64,000 nt of DNA from Streptomyces sp. NRRL F-5122 (GTDB taxonomy: Bacteria > Actinomycetota > Actinomycetes > Streptomycetales > Streptomycetaceae), in NCBI RefSeq assembly GCF_001507435.1, contig NZ_LMWH01000001.1, forward strand, positions 1 to 64,000, given 5' to 3'. Positions 54,466-63,887 of the stretch are shown piece after piece (the stretch's first letter is position 1; every line of letters begins with the position of its first letter). The notes under the pieces are model-generated. The model worked only from the letters and a program-made list of their open reading frames with translations, did no database searches and was not told the DNA's origin. The position numbers were made by a program, and so were the translations under genes.

Positions 54466-54906
54466 TCAGACGCGGGGCGGCCGTGCCTCGTACGGGGTGG
54501 ACAGCACGACCGTGGTGCGCGTGGACACGCCCGCGAGGGATCTGAGGCGCGCCAGAAGTTCCTCGAGCTCGTGGGGCGTGGACACACGGACCTTGAGGAT
54601 GTAGTTCTCGTCGCCGGCGACGCTGTGGCAGGCCTCGATCTCGGGGACGCCGGCGAGACGCTCGGCGATGTCGTCGGGGGCGCTGGGGTCGAACGGTTTC
54701 ACCGAGATGAAGGCGGTCATGGGCAACCCGATCGCCTCCGGGTCGACGACCGCGGCATACCCGCGGATGACACCGCGCTGCTCGAGCCGGCGCACCCGCT
54801 GGTGCACGGCCGAGGTGGACAGGCCCGTGGCCTTGCCCAGGTCCGTGTAGCTCATCCGCCCGTCCTTGACGAGCAGCTGCACGATCTGTCGGTCCAGCTC
54901 CTCCAT
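54466..54906 (-). CDS. Lrp/AsnC family regulator
   Basis: The 146-residue protein has an N-terminal helix-turn-helix (LGKATGLSTSAVHQRVRRLE) and a C-terminal RAM ligand domain (ACHSVAGDENYILKVRV). It binds amino acids and acts as an octamer or dimer in known members. It is first in a two-gene unit with the amidohydrolase and likely regulates itself. The upstream region carries two CTTCGTGAT direct repeats near 55073-55092. Confidence 0.93.
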   Translation of the reverse strand: MEELDRQIVQLLVKDGRMSYTDLGKATGLSTSAVHQRVRRLEQRGVIRGYAAVVDPEAIGLPMTAFISVKPFDPSAPDDIAERLAGVPEIEACHSVAGDENYILKVRVSTPHELEELLARLRSLAGVSTRTTVVLSTPYEARPPRV

Positions 54907-55175
54907 GGCGCTAGAACCTACAGTGCGCCCGATCCCGCGGGCACCTCAGCGGTGCAGGTCATGGCCGGTTCGTGATGTTGCCGGGGCCGGCAGCCGGGTA
55001 TGTCCCGAGGGCTTCGCTCCCCGGGTCCGGCACCCTCCGGCGGCATGTGACGAACGCCACAGTGTGCGAACAGGCTTCGTGATGTCTTCGTGATTACCGC
55101 CGTGACCCGACGGGAAGTGCTTGCTGTGGTCGAGGCCACAGCGCCGTACCGGCCCAGTCCGAGGGGGAGAATCCC
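54907..55175. promoter_or_regulatory. divergent promoter region, Lrp gene and hypothetical
   Basis: No gene. The direct repeat CTTCGTGAT occurs twice within about 20 bp near 55073-55092 and could be an Lrp site. No clear hexamer pair could be fixed. Confidence 0.35.
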
Positions 55176-55604
55176 ATGCACAGTCTGAAGCGCCCTGGTC
55201 GTACCGCGTCCAAGCGGCAGCAGCCGGCCGTCGAGCCCGAGCCGGAGGGTGTCGAACCCGGCGACGACGAGTTCGACGCGTACGACACCTTCGAGATGTA
55301 CCGGGTCTTCTGCCCGGACTGCGCGCAGCCCATCGCGCTTCTGGCGGACGAGGAGTTCCTCCCCGAGCACGCGCTGTGCGCCTCGCCCTGGAACCCGTTC
55401 GGTCTGACGGTCTGCCGCGGCACGGGCCGCGCGGCGTCCGACGCCCGTCCCGCGGACGAGTCCACGAAGCCCCAGGAGCAGGACACCGCGCTGCTGCTGA
55501 CCCTCCCTCAGGGCCTTGACTGGCGCACGCAGCCGTTCTCCCACGTCGGCGGCCCGGCCTCGCGCCCGATGCGGATGCCCGTGCTGCGGGGCCAGGCCGC
55601 CTGA
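55176..55604 (+). CDS. conserved hypothetical protein with a CxxC pair
   Basis: The 142-residue protein begins with a basic stretch, then an acidic segment, and contains CPDC and a later Cys pair (ALCAS ... VCRG), which may bind zinc. There is no membrane helix. The start has a strong GAGGGGGAG site. I do not recognise a characterised family. It is monocistronic, with a long hairpin 103 bp downstream. Confidence 0.78.
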   Translation: MHSLKRPGRTASKRQQPAVEPEPEGVEPGDDEFDAYDTFEMYRVFCPDCAQPIALLADEEFLPEHALCASPWNPFGLTVCRGTGRAASDARPADESTKPQEQDTALLLTLPQGLDWRTQPFSHVGGPASRPMRMPVLRGQAA

Positions 55605-55706
55605 CCCGCCCGCGCCACCCGTACGCGGCCGCCCGGGACCGCTCGACCTCCCTGCACGACGTCACGCACGGCGTGGTGCAGGACCGGGCCGTCCGGTTCG
55701 CAGGCT

Positions 55707-55769
55707 CCCCGCGTGCACGGTACGGCGGCCGGCGACCGCCGGGCGCGCCGCCGTACCGTGCACGCGGGG
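55707..55769. terminator. 22-bp perfect hairpin with nested inner stem
   Basis: Arms 55707-55728 and 55748-55769 are perfectly complementary. The 19-base loop itself contains a 5-bp stem (55729-55733 with 55738-55742). It follows the hypothetical gene and probably terminates transcription, although the distance (103 bp) is larger than usual. Confidence 0.75.
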
Positions 55770-55883
55770 AGATCCCACGGCACGCCGGCGGGGTCGCGCC
55801 CCGCCCCCCGTACGGGACACCGGGGAACTCACGCTCGATTCCCCGGCCGGTGACCTGTGCACGGGGGCCGGCGTTTGCCTTGT

Positions 55884-56147
55884 ATGACTCCGACGTATTC
55901 GGCGGCCGGGCGTCTGCGACGGGTGTTCGTTCCGGCACCCGTGGGAGCGCCTCCACCACCGCAGCCCCCGGACCCGCCCATCTACCGTGCGCTGATGCGG
56001 ACCTGGGCCGACGGGGGGCGGACGCTCCCGGGGCACCACGACCCGGAGTGGGTGCGGCTCGCGGCGCCCCCCGGCGGCCTCGGTCGCCCTGCGGCGGGAC
56101 AGGAGTCGTTCAGTGCGACTCGGGACCAGCGAGGTGACGGGCGATGA
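55884..56147 (+). CDS. small Pro-rich hypothetical protein
   Basis: The 87-residue frame MTPTYSAAGRLRRVFVPAPV ... has good Streptomyces codon bias in its central part (PPDPPIYRALMRTWADGGRTLPG). Its last 38 bp overlap the 3' end of the convergent acyl-CoA dehydrogenase gene. No strong ribosome site is seen. It resembles short Streptomyces proteins I have seen annotated as hypothetical, but the call is uncertain. Confidence 0.5.
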   Translation: MTPTYSAAGRLRRVFVPAPVGAPPPPQPPDPPIYRALMRTWADGGRTLPGHHDPEWVRLAAPPGGLGRPAAGQESFSATRDQRGDGR

Positions 56148-57288
56148 CCATCCGCTGGATCTGATTCGTGCCCTCGACGATCTGCAGCGCCTTGGCCTCG
56201 CGCATGTACCGCTCGGCCGGGAAGTCGGCCGTGTAGCCGTACCCGCCGAGCACCTGGACGGCGTCGGTGGTGACCTTCATCGCGGTGTCGGTGCAGTGCA
56301 GCTTGGCCATGGCGGCCTGCTTGGCGAACGGCCGGCCCGCGTCGCGCAGCCGCGCGGCCGCCAGATACAGCGCCCGGCCGGCCTCGATCTGCGTCGCCAT
56401 GTCGGCGAGCATGAAGCGCAGCCCTTCGAAGTCCGAGATCGGACGACCGAACTGACGCCGCCCCGAGGCGTACGCGAGTGCCTCGTCGAGGGCCGACTGG
56501 GCCAGTCCGATGGCGCAGGCGGCGATGCCGAGCCGCCCGGAGTCGAGCGCGGCCAGGGCGATCGCGAAGCCCTGCCCCTCCTCGCCGATGCGGCGGGCGT
56601 CGGGTACCCGCACACCGTCGAAGTGGACCTGTGCCGTGGGTGAGCCCTTCATGCCCATCTTCCGCTCGGGCAGCGCACCGCTCAGGCCCGCGGCGTCGCC
56701 GGGGACCAGGAAGGCGGTGATCCCCCGGGGGCCCTCCTCGCCGGTGCGCGCCATGACGGTGTAGAAATCGGCGATCCCGCCATGGGTGATCCACGACTTC
56801 GTGCCCGTGATCCGCCAGTCACCCCCCTGCTCGTCCCGGACGGCTCTGGTGCGCAGCGACGCCGCGTCCGATCCGGACGTGGCCTCGGAGAGGCAGTAGG
56901 CGCCGAGCAGACCGCCGCCGAGCATGGCGGGCAGGTGCTCGACCTGCTGCTGCTTGGTGCCGAAGTGGGCGACGGCATGACAGGAAAGGGTGTGGACACT
57001 GACCCCGAGGCCGACGGTGAGGCGGGCCGCGGCGAGCTCCTCGAGCACCTGGAGGTACACCTCGTACGGCTGGTCACCGCCGCCGTACTCGGAGTCGTAG
57101 GGCAGGCCGAGCAGCCCGGATTCGGAGAGCAGCCGGAACACCTCGCGCGGGAAGTGTCCCGCGTCCTCCTCCTCGGCCGCCTTCGGGGCGATCTCGTGCT
57201 GCGCGATGTCGCGGACGAGCGAGATCAGTTCCCGGGCCTCGTCCGTGGGCAATGGGCGATCCACCGGCTGCGGGGCGCGGTCGGGCAT
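56110..57288 (-). CDS. acyl-CoA dehydrogenase
   Basis: The 392-residue flavoprotein oxidises acyl-CoA to trans-2-enoyl-CoA. The signatures AYCLSEATSGSDAASL and QVLGGYGYTADFPAERYMREAK are present, as is the catalytic Glu in VEGTNQIQR, placing it near the short/branched-chain group. ATG 57288 has GGGAGGAGAG upstream; the frame extends further but into the divergent promoter. The orthologue I recall lies next to chiD in S. coelicolor. Confidence 0.93.
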   Translation of the reverse strand: MPDRAPQPVDRPLPTDEARELISLVRDIAQHEIAPKAAEEEDAGHFPREVFRLLSESGLLGLPYDSEYGGGDQPYEVYLQVLEELAAARLTVGLGVSVHTLSCHAVAHFGTKQQQVEHLPAMLGGGLLGAYCLSEATSGSDAASLRTRAVRDEQGGDWRITGTKSWITHGGIADFYTVMARTGEEGPRGITAFLVPGDAAGLSGALPERKMGMKGSPTAQVHFDGVRVPDARRIGEEGQGFAIALAALDSGRLGIAACAIGLAQSALDEALAYASGRRQFGRPISDFEGLRFMLADMATQIEAGRALYLAAARLRDAGRPFAKQAAMAKLHCTDTAMKVTTDAVQVLGGYGYTADFPAERYMREAKALQIVEGTNQIQRMVIARHLAGPESH

Positions 57289-57498
57289 GGCGACGCTCTC
57301 CTCCCTGTCGGGCGCTTCGGCGGGAGGTGCGCCTTGGGTGTGGCGACTCCGCCGGGTCTCACTGGGCCTCGCCGATGCTCGCCGCTCCGGGTCTCGGCAG
57401 CTGCTGACCAGCGGCTGTGGCGCTGTGAGTATGCCCGATCGGAGGCATGGAGTCACCAGTTAACGACCGCTTACTCAAGGAAACGTCCCGGATCCCGA

Positions 57499-57535
57499 AT
57501 TGGTCCGAACCACTGACCAACTGGTCTAGTCCTCC
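57499..57535 (+). promoter_or_regulatory. two DasR-responsive-element-like sites before the chitinase
   Basis: ATTGGTCCGAACCACT (57499-57514) and ACTGGTCTAGTCCTCC (57520-57535) match the dre consensus ACTGGTCTAGACCACT at 12 and 13 of 16 bases. Their 21-bp centre spacing is two helical turns. Tandem dre-like repeats before chitinase genes are known in Streptomyces, where DasR binds and glucosamine 6-phosphate releases it. Confidence 0.82.
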
Positions 57536-57624
57536 TAGGGTTCGGTCCACCGCTTCACCGCGTTCATGCCAATCGGCACGCGTTCAGTCAGCGCGCGTTC
57601 CCCTCTCCCCCACGAGGAGACACG

Positions 57625-58858
<1,234 letters not shown>

Positions 58859-58873
58859 CCGGTGGAACAACAG

Positions 58874-58912
58874 CACCGGGGGCGGGGCCGCTGCGGCTGC
58901 CGCCCCACGGTG
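58874..58912. terminator. terminator between chitinase and TetR genes
   Basis: Arms 58874-58885 and 58900-58912 pair with one bulged base, in the 57-bp gap between convergent genes. Confidence 0.6.
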
Positions 58913-58915
58913 CGG

Positions 58916-59575
58916 TCAACCGTCGCGGCGGGCCGGTGGCGGCGCCGTGTACCGGGGTTCGAGCTCCTCGATGGCGCGCAGGGTGCCGCCGAGCGTCTTC
59001 ACCAGCAGTTCGCGCATGGAGTCCCGGGTCAGCCCCGGGCGGGCGATCCAGTCCAGCGTCGCGCCCTCCACACTGCACACCCATGCGAAGAGCCCCATGC
59101 GTGCCAGCGGTGAGATGTCGCGCCGGCCGTACGCCCCCTCGGCGATGGTGGCGACGATCGCCTCGCGCACCCCGTCCCGGATGGCGTGTACCTGGGCGTC
59201 GAAACCGACGCCGCCGCTGACGATGGTGCGATAGGCGGACTGATGGTGCTCGGCATAGCGCAGATAGCGGTCGATGGTGCGGTGCACACGATCCACCGCC
59301 GGGAGTTCCAGACCGGCGGCCGCGGAGGTGACGAGGTCGGCCACCGAATCCTCGACAATGGCGAGGTAATAGCCGCGCTTCGATTTGAAGTAGTAGTAAA
59401 TCAGCCCTTTGGCCACATGGGCATGGCGTGCGATGTCGTCCATCGACAGTGCGTCGTACGACGTGTCGGCGAACAACTTGCGCCCGATGGAGATGAGTTC
59501 GGCGCGGCGCGCCAGCGAGCGATCGGTGGCGCGCGCCTGCGGGCCTACGCCACCTCGCTGTTGACTGATATTCAA
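58916..59575 (-). CDS. TetR family regulator
   Basis: The protein is about 219 residues. The TetR helix-turn-helix is clear (ALSMDDIARHAHVAKGLIYYYFKSK), and the helical ligand domain has no recognised signature. I chose TTG 59575 because GGAGG lies 11 bases upstream; ATG 59608 is in frame but has no ribosome site. It is convergent with chiD. The target is unknown. Confidence 0.88.
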   Translation of the reverse strand: MNISQQRGGVGPQARATDRSLARRAELISIGRKLFADTSYDALSMDDIARHAHVAKGLIYYYFKSKRGYYLAIVEDSVADLVTSAAAGLELPAVDRVHRTIDRYLRYAEHHQSAYRTIVSGGVGFDAQVHAIRDGVREAIVATIAEGAYGRRDISPLARMGLFAWVCSVEGATLDWIARPGLTRDSMRELLVKTLGGTLRAIEELEPRYTAPPPARRDG

Positions 59576-59714
59576 TTTCGGCCAAGCCTCCGAATGCCAG
59601 CGGGACATCCGCAGTATTGCAGAACGACCCCACCGGTACGTTCGGCTCCGATCGATCGGATGAGGTGCTGTTCCGGAATTGCCGGCCGGCCCGGAAAACC
59701 CCGGACCGCTCGCG

Positions 59715-59861
59715 TCACATCAGGCCGAGCTGCGTGACGAGCATCGCGAGGACCGCGACGAGGACCCAGCCCAGGACATGCTCGACGATCTTCGGTCCGT
59801 CGTCCTTCGGGCCGCCCGTGCGGGCGCGGAGTCGGGCGGTGGTGGCTGAGATGGCGGTCAT
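59715..59861 (-). CDS. small single-helix membrane protein
   Basis: The 48-residue protein has a polar N-terminus (TAISATTARLRARTGGPKDD) and one C-terminal membrane helix (VEHVLGWVLVAVLAMLVTQL). The start has a weak GAGC-type site. I do not recognise a family. It stands alone after the C39-like gene, from which a hairpin separates it. Confidence 0.65.
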   Translation of the reverse strand: MTAISATTARLRARTGGPKDDGPKIVEHVLGWVLVAVLAMLVTQLGLM

Positions 59862-59960
59862 GGCAGCTCGCTGGTGTAGGACTGTGCGATGGACTCCCCC
59901 CACCGATGTGTCCACCTTGCCACCGCTATGCACCGACGTGGCGGAGAGCTTGGTCACACA

Positions 59961-59993
59961 CCAGGGGCCCCCGGTCTCTCCCGGGGGCCCTGG
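59961..59993 (-). terminator. terminator after the C39-like protease gene
   Basis: Arms 59961-59974 and 59981-59993 pair over 13 bp with one bulge and a 6-base loop, 28 bp past the minus-strand stop. Confidence 0.78.
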
Positions 59994-60020
59994 GTGTTCA
60001 TGGCCGGGATCCGCGCGGTG

Positions 60021-61382
60021 TCAGTGGACGCCCACCGCCGCGAGCGCGAGGCGCTGGTGCGCGGTGGGACGGGCGGGGAAGTACAGGTAGCAGACGCCGC
60101 CCGTACCGGACACGACGCTGCCGGAGGCGTTGTACCGCTTGGTCCGCAGCCAGATCGTCTCCCATTCGGCCCGCTTGTAGACCCGGCGCACCGCCTCGTC
60201 GCTCGGCGAGGCCGGATCGTTGGCGATCACGTCGCCGTCGGCGGTGAAGCCGATCACGGTCATCAGATGGCCCGAGGTCCCGTAGCCCGCCCCGGTCAGC
60301 TCCTCCTTCAGGAACGACTGCGACGTTATGGCCGGGATGCCCGCCGCGATCAGCGTCTCCAGGTCCTTCAGGGAGGACAGCCGGGTGACCACGCCCTGGA
60401 GGTCCTCGAACGTCGCCGCGTAGGCGGCGTTGAAGGGCCAGTTCCCGCAGCCCTGGTACTGGTAGTCGTAGGTGGACCGGGCGGCATGGCAGACCTGCGG
60501 GTCGGTGTACGACGGGTCGACCCAGGACAACTGCTCGGGGGTGGGCTTCCGGCCCCAGTACTCGATGATCATCTGCGAGGAGGTGGGGCTGCACCAGGCC
60601 TCGCCGCCGTTGTCGTACTCCGGGTACTGCCCCTTGTGGATCTCCTGCGAGTAGCGCGGGACGACCAGTTCCTTGGCAAGGCCGGGCTTCGAGGCGGGGA
60701 CCGTGAAGCGGTCGGGGATCGCTGAGCCCATGGCGCCGATCCGCCACACCGTGGGGGTGAGCGGGGTGCCCGGCGTGCGGTAGAGCGTCAGGCGCAGCTG
60801 GTACGCCGCCAGGCGCAGACCCGACGCGGCGTCGGAGATGGCGAAGGTGTCGGTCCAGATGTCGCTCTTGCCGTCCGTCTGGTCGTCGACGGACGTCCGC
60901 CGGATGTCCTGGTCGCCGGCGGCCCAGCGGCCCATCACGTACCAGGGCGTATCCGTGCCGTCGGAGTAGGTGCCCTTGAGCTCCGCCTGGAGCCAGGTGC
61001 CGGCCGGGGTGTGCGCGTTCCACGAGGCGATGGCCTCGGTGGACGGGACCGACAGGACGTGCACCGGCGAGGTCCAGGTGGCGTACTCCCAGGATGCGGT
61101 CCTCCCCGTGTGCGGGTCGGTGTAGTCGGTGCGGCCCGCGGGCGTGGAGATCACCACGCCCGGTCGGGGCCCTGCCACGGCACGGACCCCTCGCGCGGAG
61201 CCGGTCCGCCACTGCGCGTACGAGGTCCAGGCACGGTTGTCCACGAGGCTCGGGGAGGCTTTCGTCGGCCCGCCGTCGGGCTCTGCGGCTGCGGCCGCGG
61301 GGCCCGCACCGGCGGTCGCGGCGGCCGCGGCGACCGCCGCGGCGAGGATGGTTCTGCGGGACGGCTCTGAAGCTCTCGTCAT
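60021..61382 (-). CDS. Tat-exported C39-like cysteine peptidase
   Basis: The 453-residue protein has an N-terminal twin-Arg signal (SRRTILAAAVAAAAATAG), a beta-rich N-terminal domain and a papain-like C39-type domain. The domain carries Cys in NGGEAWCSPTSSQM, His in GHLMTVIGF and Asp in VIANDPA. It is probably secreted and acts on peptides or wall components; ABC-linked bacteriocin processing is unlikely as no transporter is present. ATG 61382 begins the signal; the longer frame to 61439 would hide it. Confidence 0.88.
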   Translation of the reverse strand: MTRASEPSRRTILAAAVAAAAATAGAGPAAAAAEPDGGPTKASPSLVDNRAWTSYAQWRTGSARGVRAVAGPRPGVVISTPAGRTDYTDPHTGRTASWEYATWTSPVHVLSVPSTEAIASWNAHTPAGTWLQAELKGTYSDGTDTPWYVMGRWAAGDQDIRRTSVDDQTDGKSDIWTDTFAISDAASGLRLAAYQLRLTLYRTPGTPLTPTVWRIGAMGSAIPDRFTVPASKPGLAKELVVPRYSQEIHKGQYPEYDNGGEAWCSPTSSQMIIEYWGRKPTPEQLSWVDPSYTDPQVCHAARSTYDYQYQGCGNWPFNAAYAATFEDLQGVVTRLSSLKDLETLIAAGIPAITSQSFLKEELTGAGYGTSGHLMTVIGFTADGDVIANDPASPSDEAVRRVYKRAEWETIWLRTKRYNASGSVVSGTGGVCYLYFPARPTAHQRLALAAVGVH

Positions 61383-61644
61383 CGGTGGGTGACCCCCAGT
61401 TGTCCGGAAGCAGCGGTTCAGACGCACGATGTGGGCCAACTATGGCCGCCGTCCGGGGACTTCTGCCAGCACTTCGGCGAGGGACGCGCCCACCAATATT
61501 GGCATGGACCACTGGCATGACCTGGGATGCCCTGACTCCGACCCGCATGATCACCACGACTCCGTACGGCGCCCGACCGGGTGACGTGTCGGGCGGCGAA
61601 CGGGCGAACGGGCGAACGGGTCCTGTGTGCCGGATTCACGGCAC

Positions 61645-62207
61645 ATTCAGACGAGGTCCATGGCCAGCCCCTGGACACGATGATCAGAGCCATGATCAGC
61701 ACGGTCCGGTGCGCGGTCGGCTCGTACGAGGACCACTGCAGGTCCAGGACGGCCTGGACGAAGGTGGCGGCGTATCCGGTGGCCGCCGCGCCGCCCACCT
61801 GGCCCACGAAGTTGAGCCAGCAACGTGAACCAGGACCAGGCGCCCCGATGCCGTTTCGCAAGTTTCCCGGCCGAGAAATACAGCGCCCCGCCCGTCGGAT
61901 AGGCGGATGCCACTTCCCCCCATTGCGGCACCGATGAAAAGCACCATGCCGGAGACGCCGATCCACCCGAAGACGAGAACAAGCGGGCCGCCCGCGCTCA
62001 TACCGAATCCGAACGAGGAGAAAATTCCGGAGAGGATGTTGATGACGGTGAAGGACACGGCGAAATCGTCGAAGGCCCGGAACCTCGCGGTGAGTTTCCG
62101 TCGAAATCCCATGGCGTGAGTGTCGCGTCGTCGTCGATCGCGACGGAATCCCGGCCTGCGTGCCGCCTCGTACGAGACCCTGACATCCGTTCCGACACAC
62201 CGGACAT
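61645..62207 (-). pseudogene. decayed APC-family amino-acid permease fragment
   Basis: The N-terminal quarter of an APC permease can be read, but it jumps frames. RDSVAIDDDATL and then MGFRRKLTARFRAFDDFAVS (shift near 62115), the first two membrane helices, MGEVASAYPTGGALYFSAGK (shift near 61920, six G where five are needed), WLNFVGQVGGAAATGYAATF (shift near 61828) and QGLAMDLV (shift near 61668) follow each other in order. The frame then ends and the remaining helices of a normal permease of about 500 residues are missing. Several lesions plus truncation mean real decay. Confidence 0.85.
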
Positions 62208-62218
62208 TTCTGTGTCGG

Positions 62219-62660
62219 GGATGGAATCGAGCCCGAAGAGGACGCGGCGGGCGCGCGAGAGCTGTTCCTCGGGATCGCCGAAGACGCTCCACGGCATGCG
62301 CAAAGCGTAGGGCGCCGCCAGGGGCCGGGCGGCGCGATCAGCGGTCCCTGTGGGGCGGGCTCGCGGATCTCGTGCAGCCGGACGAGTACCGGCCCGGCCA
62401 CCCAGGCGGTGGGGTCCCGGGGCGCGAGGGCCGCCGCGCTTCACCTGCGTTCAGCGCGATGCGCTCCAGCGCACGGGCCCGCACGCCCACGCATACGCTC
62501 GCCGGCTCATGGTCGTCGGCCGCCGGATGCCACACATACTGCCCCTCGAACAACCCGCGGCGACACTCCCCTGTCCGTCCCGCTACGACTTGCCGCCGCC
62601 GTGCACCAGGCACCCTGCTCAGCGATGACCTCATCCGGAATGGCGATTCCCGAATAGTCG
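62219..62660 (-). other. possible remnant of a second decayed gene
   Basis: Minus-strand stretches with coding character lie in different frames: EGQYVWHPAADDHEPASVCV and following (about 62440-62560), then WVAGPVLVRLHEIREPAPQG (about 62340-62405), then PWSVFGDPEEQLSRARRVLF (about 62230-62297). They keep order on one strand and may be parts of one or two broken genes. I cannot name the family. Alternatively this is non-coding GC-rich DNA. Confidence 0.35.
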
Positions 62661-62901
62661 GTTGAACACGTTCTCTGGTCCGCCGGAGACAAAAAAGAAC
62701 ACGCCATTGATTGAGGCGACGACAGTTTAATGCGGCACTATTTCCGGAACCGCATCCGCGTCCGGACCGCCCTCCGGACCGTGCGGCCATGCGCCGCGCG
62801 TAGAATGTTCCAACGAAATATGCCCGCGCTCCTCGCTCCAGGGAATCGCCATTCACCTCCTCGCATCGTGCCTGCATCGGCTGCCCCCGTCCTGCGGTCC
62901 C
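62661..62901. other. 241-bp spacer before the uridine-kinase-like gene
   Basis: The segment around 62680-62740 is AT-rich and may hold a promoter. In the frame of the next gene, codons upstream of GTG 62902 (62851 onward) still read like protein (IHLLASCLHRLPPSCGP), so the true start may lie earlier with no standard start codon in frame, perhaps because of another frameshift near 62820. Confidence 0.4.
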
Positions 62902-63471
62902 GTGCGGCTCGTCGGCATCGACGGACACGCGGGCTCCGGAAAGTCCACGTTCGCCGGGCAGTTGGCGGCTGCACTCGGCGGCGCACCCGTACTGCACCTC
63001 GACGACATCGCCACGCACGAGGAGCTGTTCGCCTGGACGGAGCGACTGCTGCGCGAGGTGATCGAACCGCTCGGCCGCGGAGAGACGGCGCACTACCGCC
63101 CCTACAACTGGCGCACTCGGCGGTTCGGCCCGGCGCGGACCCTGCCGCCAGCCCCGGTGGTCCTGATCGAGGGAGTCGGTGCCGGCCGCCGGGCCCTGCG
63201 CCCCCGGCTGGCGCGGTTGCTGTGGATGGAACTGCCCCACGAGGAGGCCTGGGCCCGGGGACGGGCGCGGGACGACGACGAACAGAAGGCGTTCTGGACG
63301 GGATGGGTCGAGGCGGAGCGGCAGCACTTCGCGCGGGACCCGTCGCGCCCCTTCGCCGACCTCCTGGTGCGGCAGGGAGATAAGGGATACAAGGTACTTC
63401 CGGGACCTCAGAGAGGGCATGGTCCGGACCAGCTCCTCACCCACGGTGATGGGCCATCGGCAGTGTGCTGA
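62902..63471 (+). CDS. uridine kinase-like P-loop protein
   Basis: The protein has at least 189 residues. Walker A is GIDGHAGSGKST near the start, followed by HLDDIATHEELFAW and YRPYNWRTRRFG, as in the uridine kinase-like group. A lid-like Arg-rich segment WARGRARDDDEQKAFW follows. The C-terminus ends LTHGDGPSA, as in Streptomyces relatives. Phosphorylation of a nucleoside or related small molecule is likely, but the substrate is unknown. GTG 62902 lacks a ribosome site and cuts off residues that look homologous, so the N-terminus is doubtful. Confidence 0.8.
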   Translation: MRLVGIDGHAGSGKSTFAGQLAAALGGAPVLHLDDIATHEELFAWTERLLREVIEPLGRGETAHYRPYNWRTRRFGPARTLPPAPVVLIEGVGAGRRALRPRLARLLWMELPHEEAWARGRARDDDEQKAFWTGWVEAERQHFARDPSRPFADLLVRQGDKGYKVLPGPQRGHGPDQLLTHGDGPSAVC

Positions 63472-63520
63472 CCTCATGAAGGCCCTTGTGGGAGAACTTC
63501 CTTGAGTGCTTCGGGGCGGC

Positions 63521-63550
63521 TTGACCCGGGAGCCGTACAGGACTTACGTT
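63521..63550 (+). promoter_or_regulatory. promoter of a putative small RNA
   Basis: TTGACC (63521-63526), 18 bases and TACGTT (63545-63550) form a good vegetative promoter starting 50 bp after the kinase-like gene. The terminator follows within 75 bases, so the product would be very short. Confidence 0.65.
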
Positions 63551-63556
63551 CTCAAT

Positions 63557-63630
63557 GTGCGGCTTTCACAGCCGCCCGCAAGACGCGAAGCCCCCGGTTG
63601 TTCCCCCGTGATCGGGGGCTTCGTTCTGCC
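63557..63630 (+). ncRNA. putative small RNA of about 70 nt
   Basis: From the predicted start near 63557 the transcript would contain a 5' hairpin GCGGCT-TTCAC-AGCCGC (63559-63575), a short linker and a strong terminator stem. No open frame fits. I recall that S. coelicolor has a small RNA named for the neighbourhood of SCO1434, which could be this one, but could not verify that. Confidence 0.55.
63586..63623 (+). terminator. terminator of the putative small RNA
   Basis: Perfect 11-bp arms (63586-63596 and 63613-63623) with a 16-base loop are followed by TTCTG. Confidence 0.8.
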
Positions 63631-63887
63631 CCGGAGGCGTTGCCTCGGGCGCCGGGAGCCGTGATTCGCTCACCCTCGGTCACCGCGCAGCGTGCGCCCC
63701 GTCTGCTCCCACCTCATCGAACGGCTCGTGCGGCACCCTTCGGTACGCCGCTCCCCCGCAGGTACGATGCCTCTCGGTGCCACCGTCGGACAGTGCGCAA
63801 CGTTGCAACTCCGGTCCGCGGCACAGCGGTTCGAGCAATGCGGCCGACGGGCACAGGCCCGGCGGCGAACCAACGGGGGCACGGTTT
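63631..63887. promoter_or_regulatory. spacer with a possible promoter for the last gene
   Basis: No gene seen. TTCGGT (63740-63745), 18 bases and TACGAT (63764-63769) could form a promoter for the gene at 63888. Confidence 0.4.

Noticed and set aside
63521..63630. tRNA or riboswitch before the last gene
   Set aside because: No T-loop GTTCNANNC, no cloverleaf, and no conserved riboswitch core could be recognised; a small RNA fits better.
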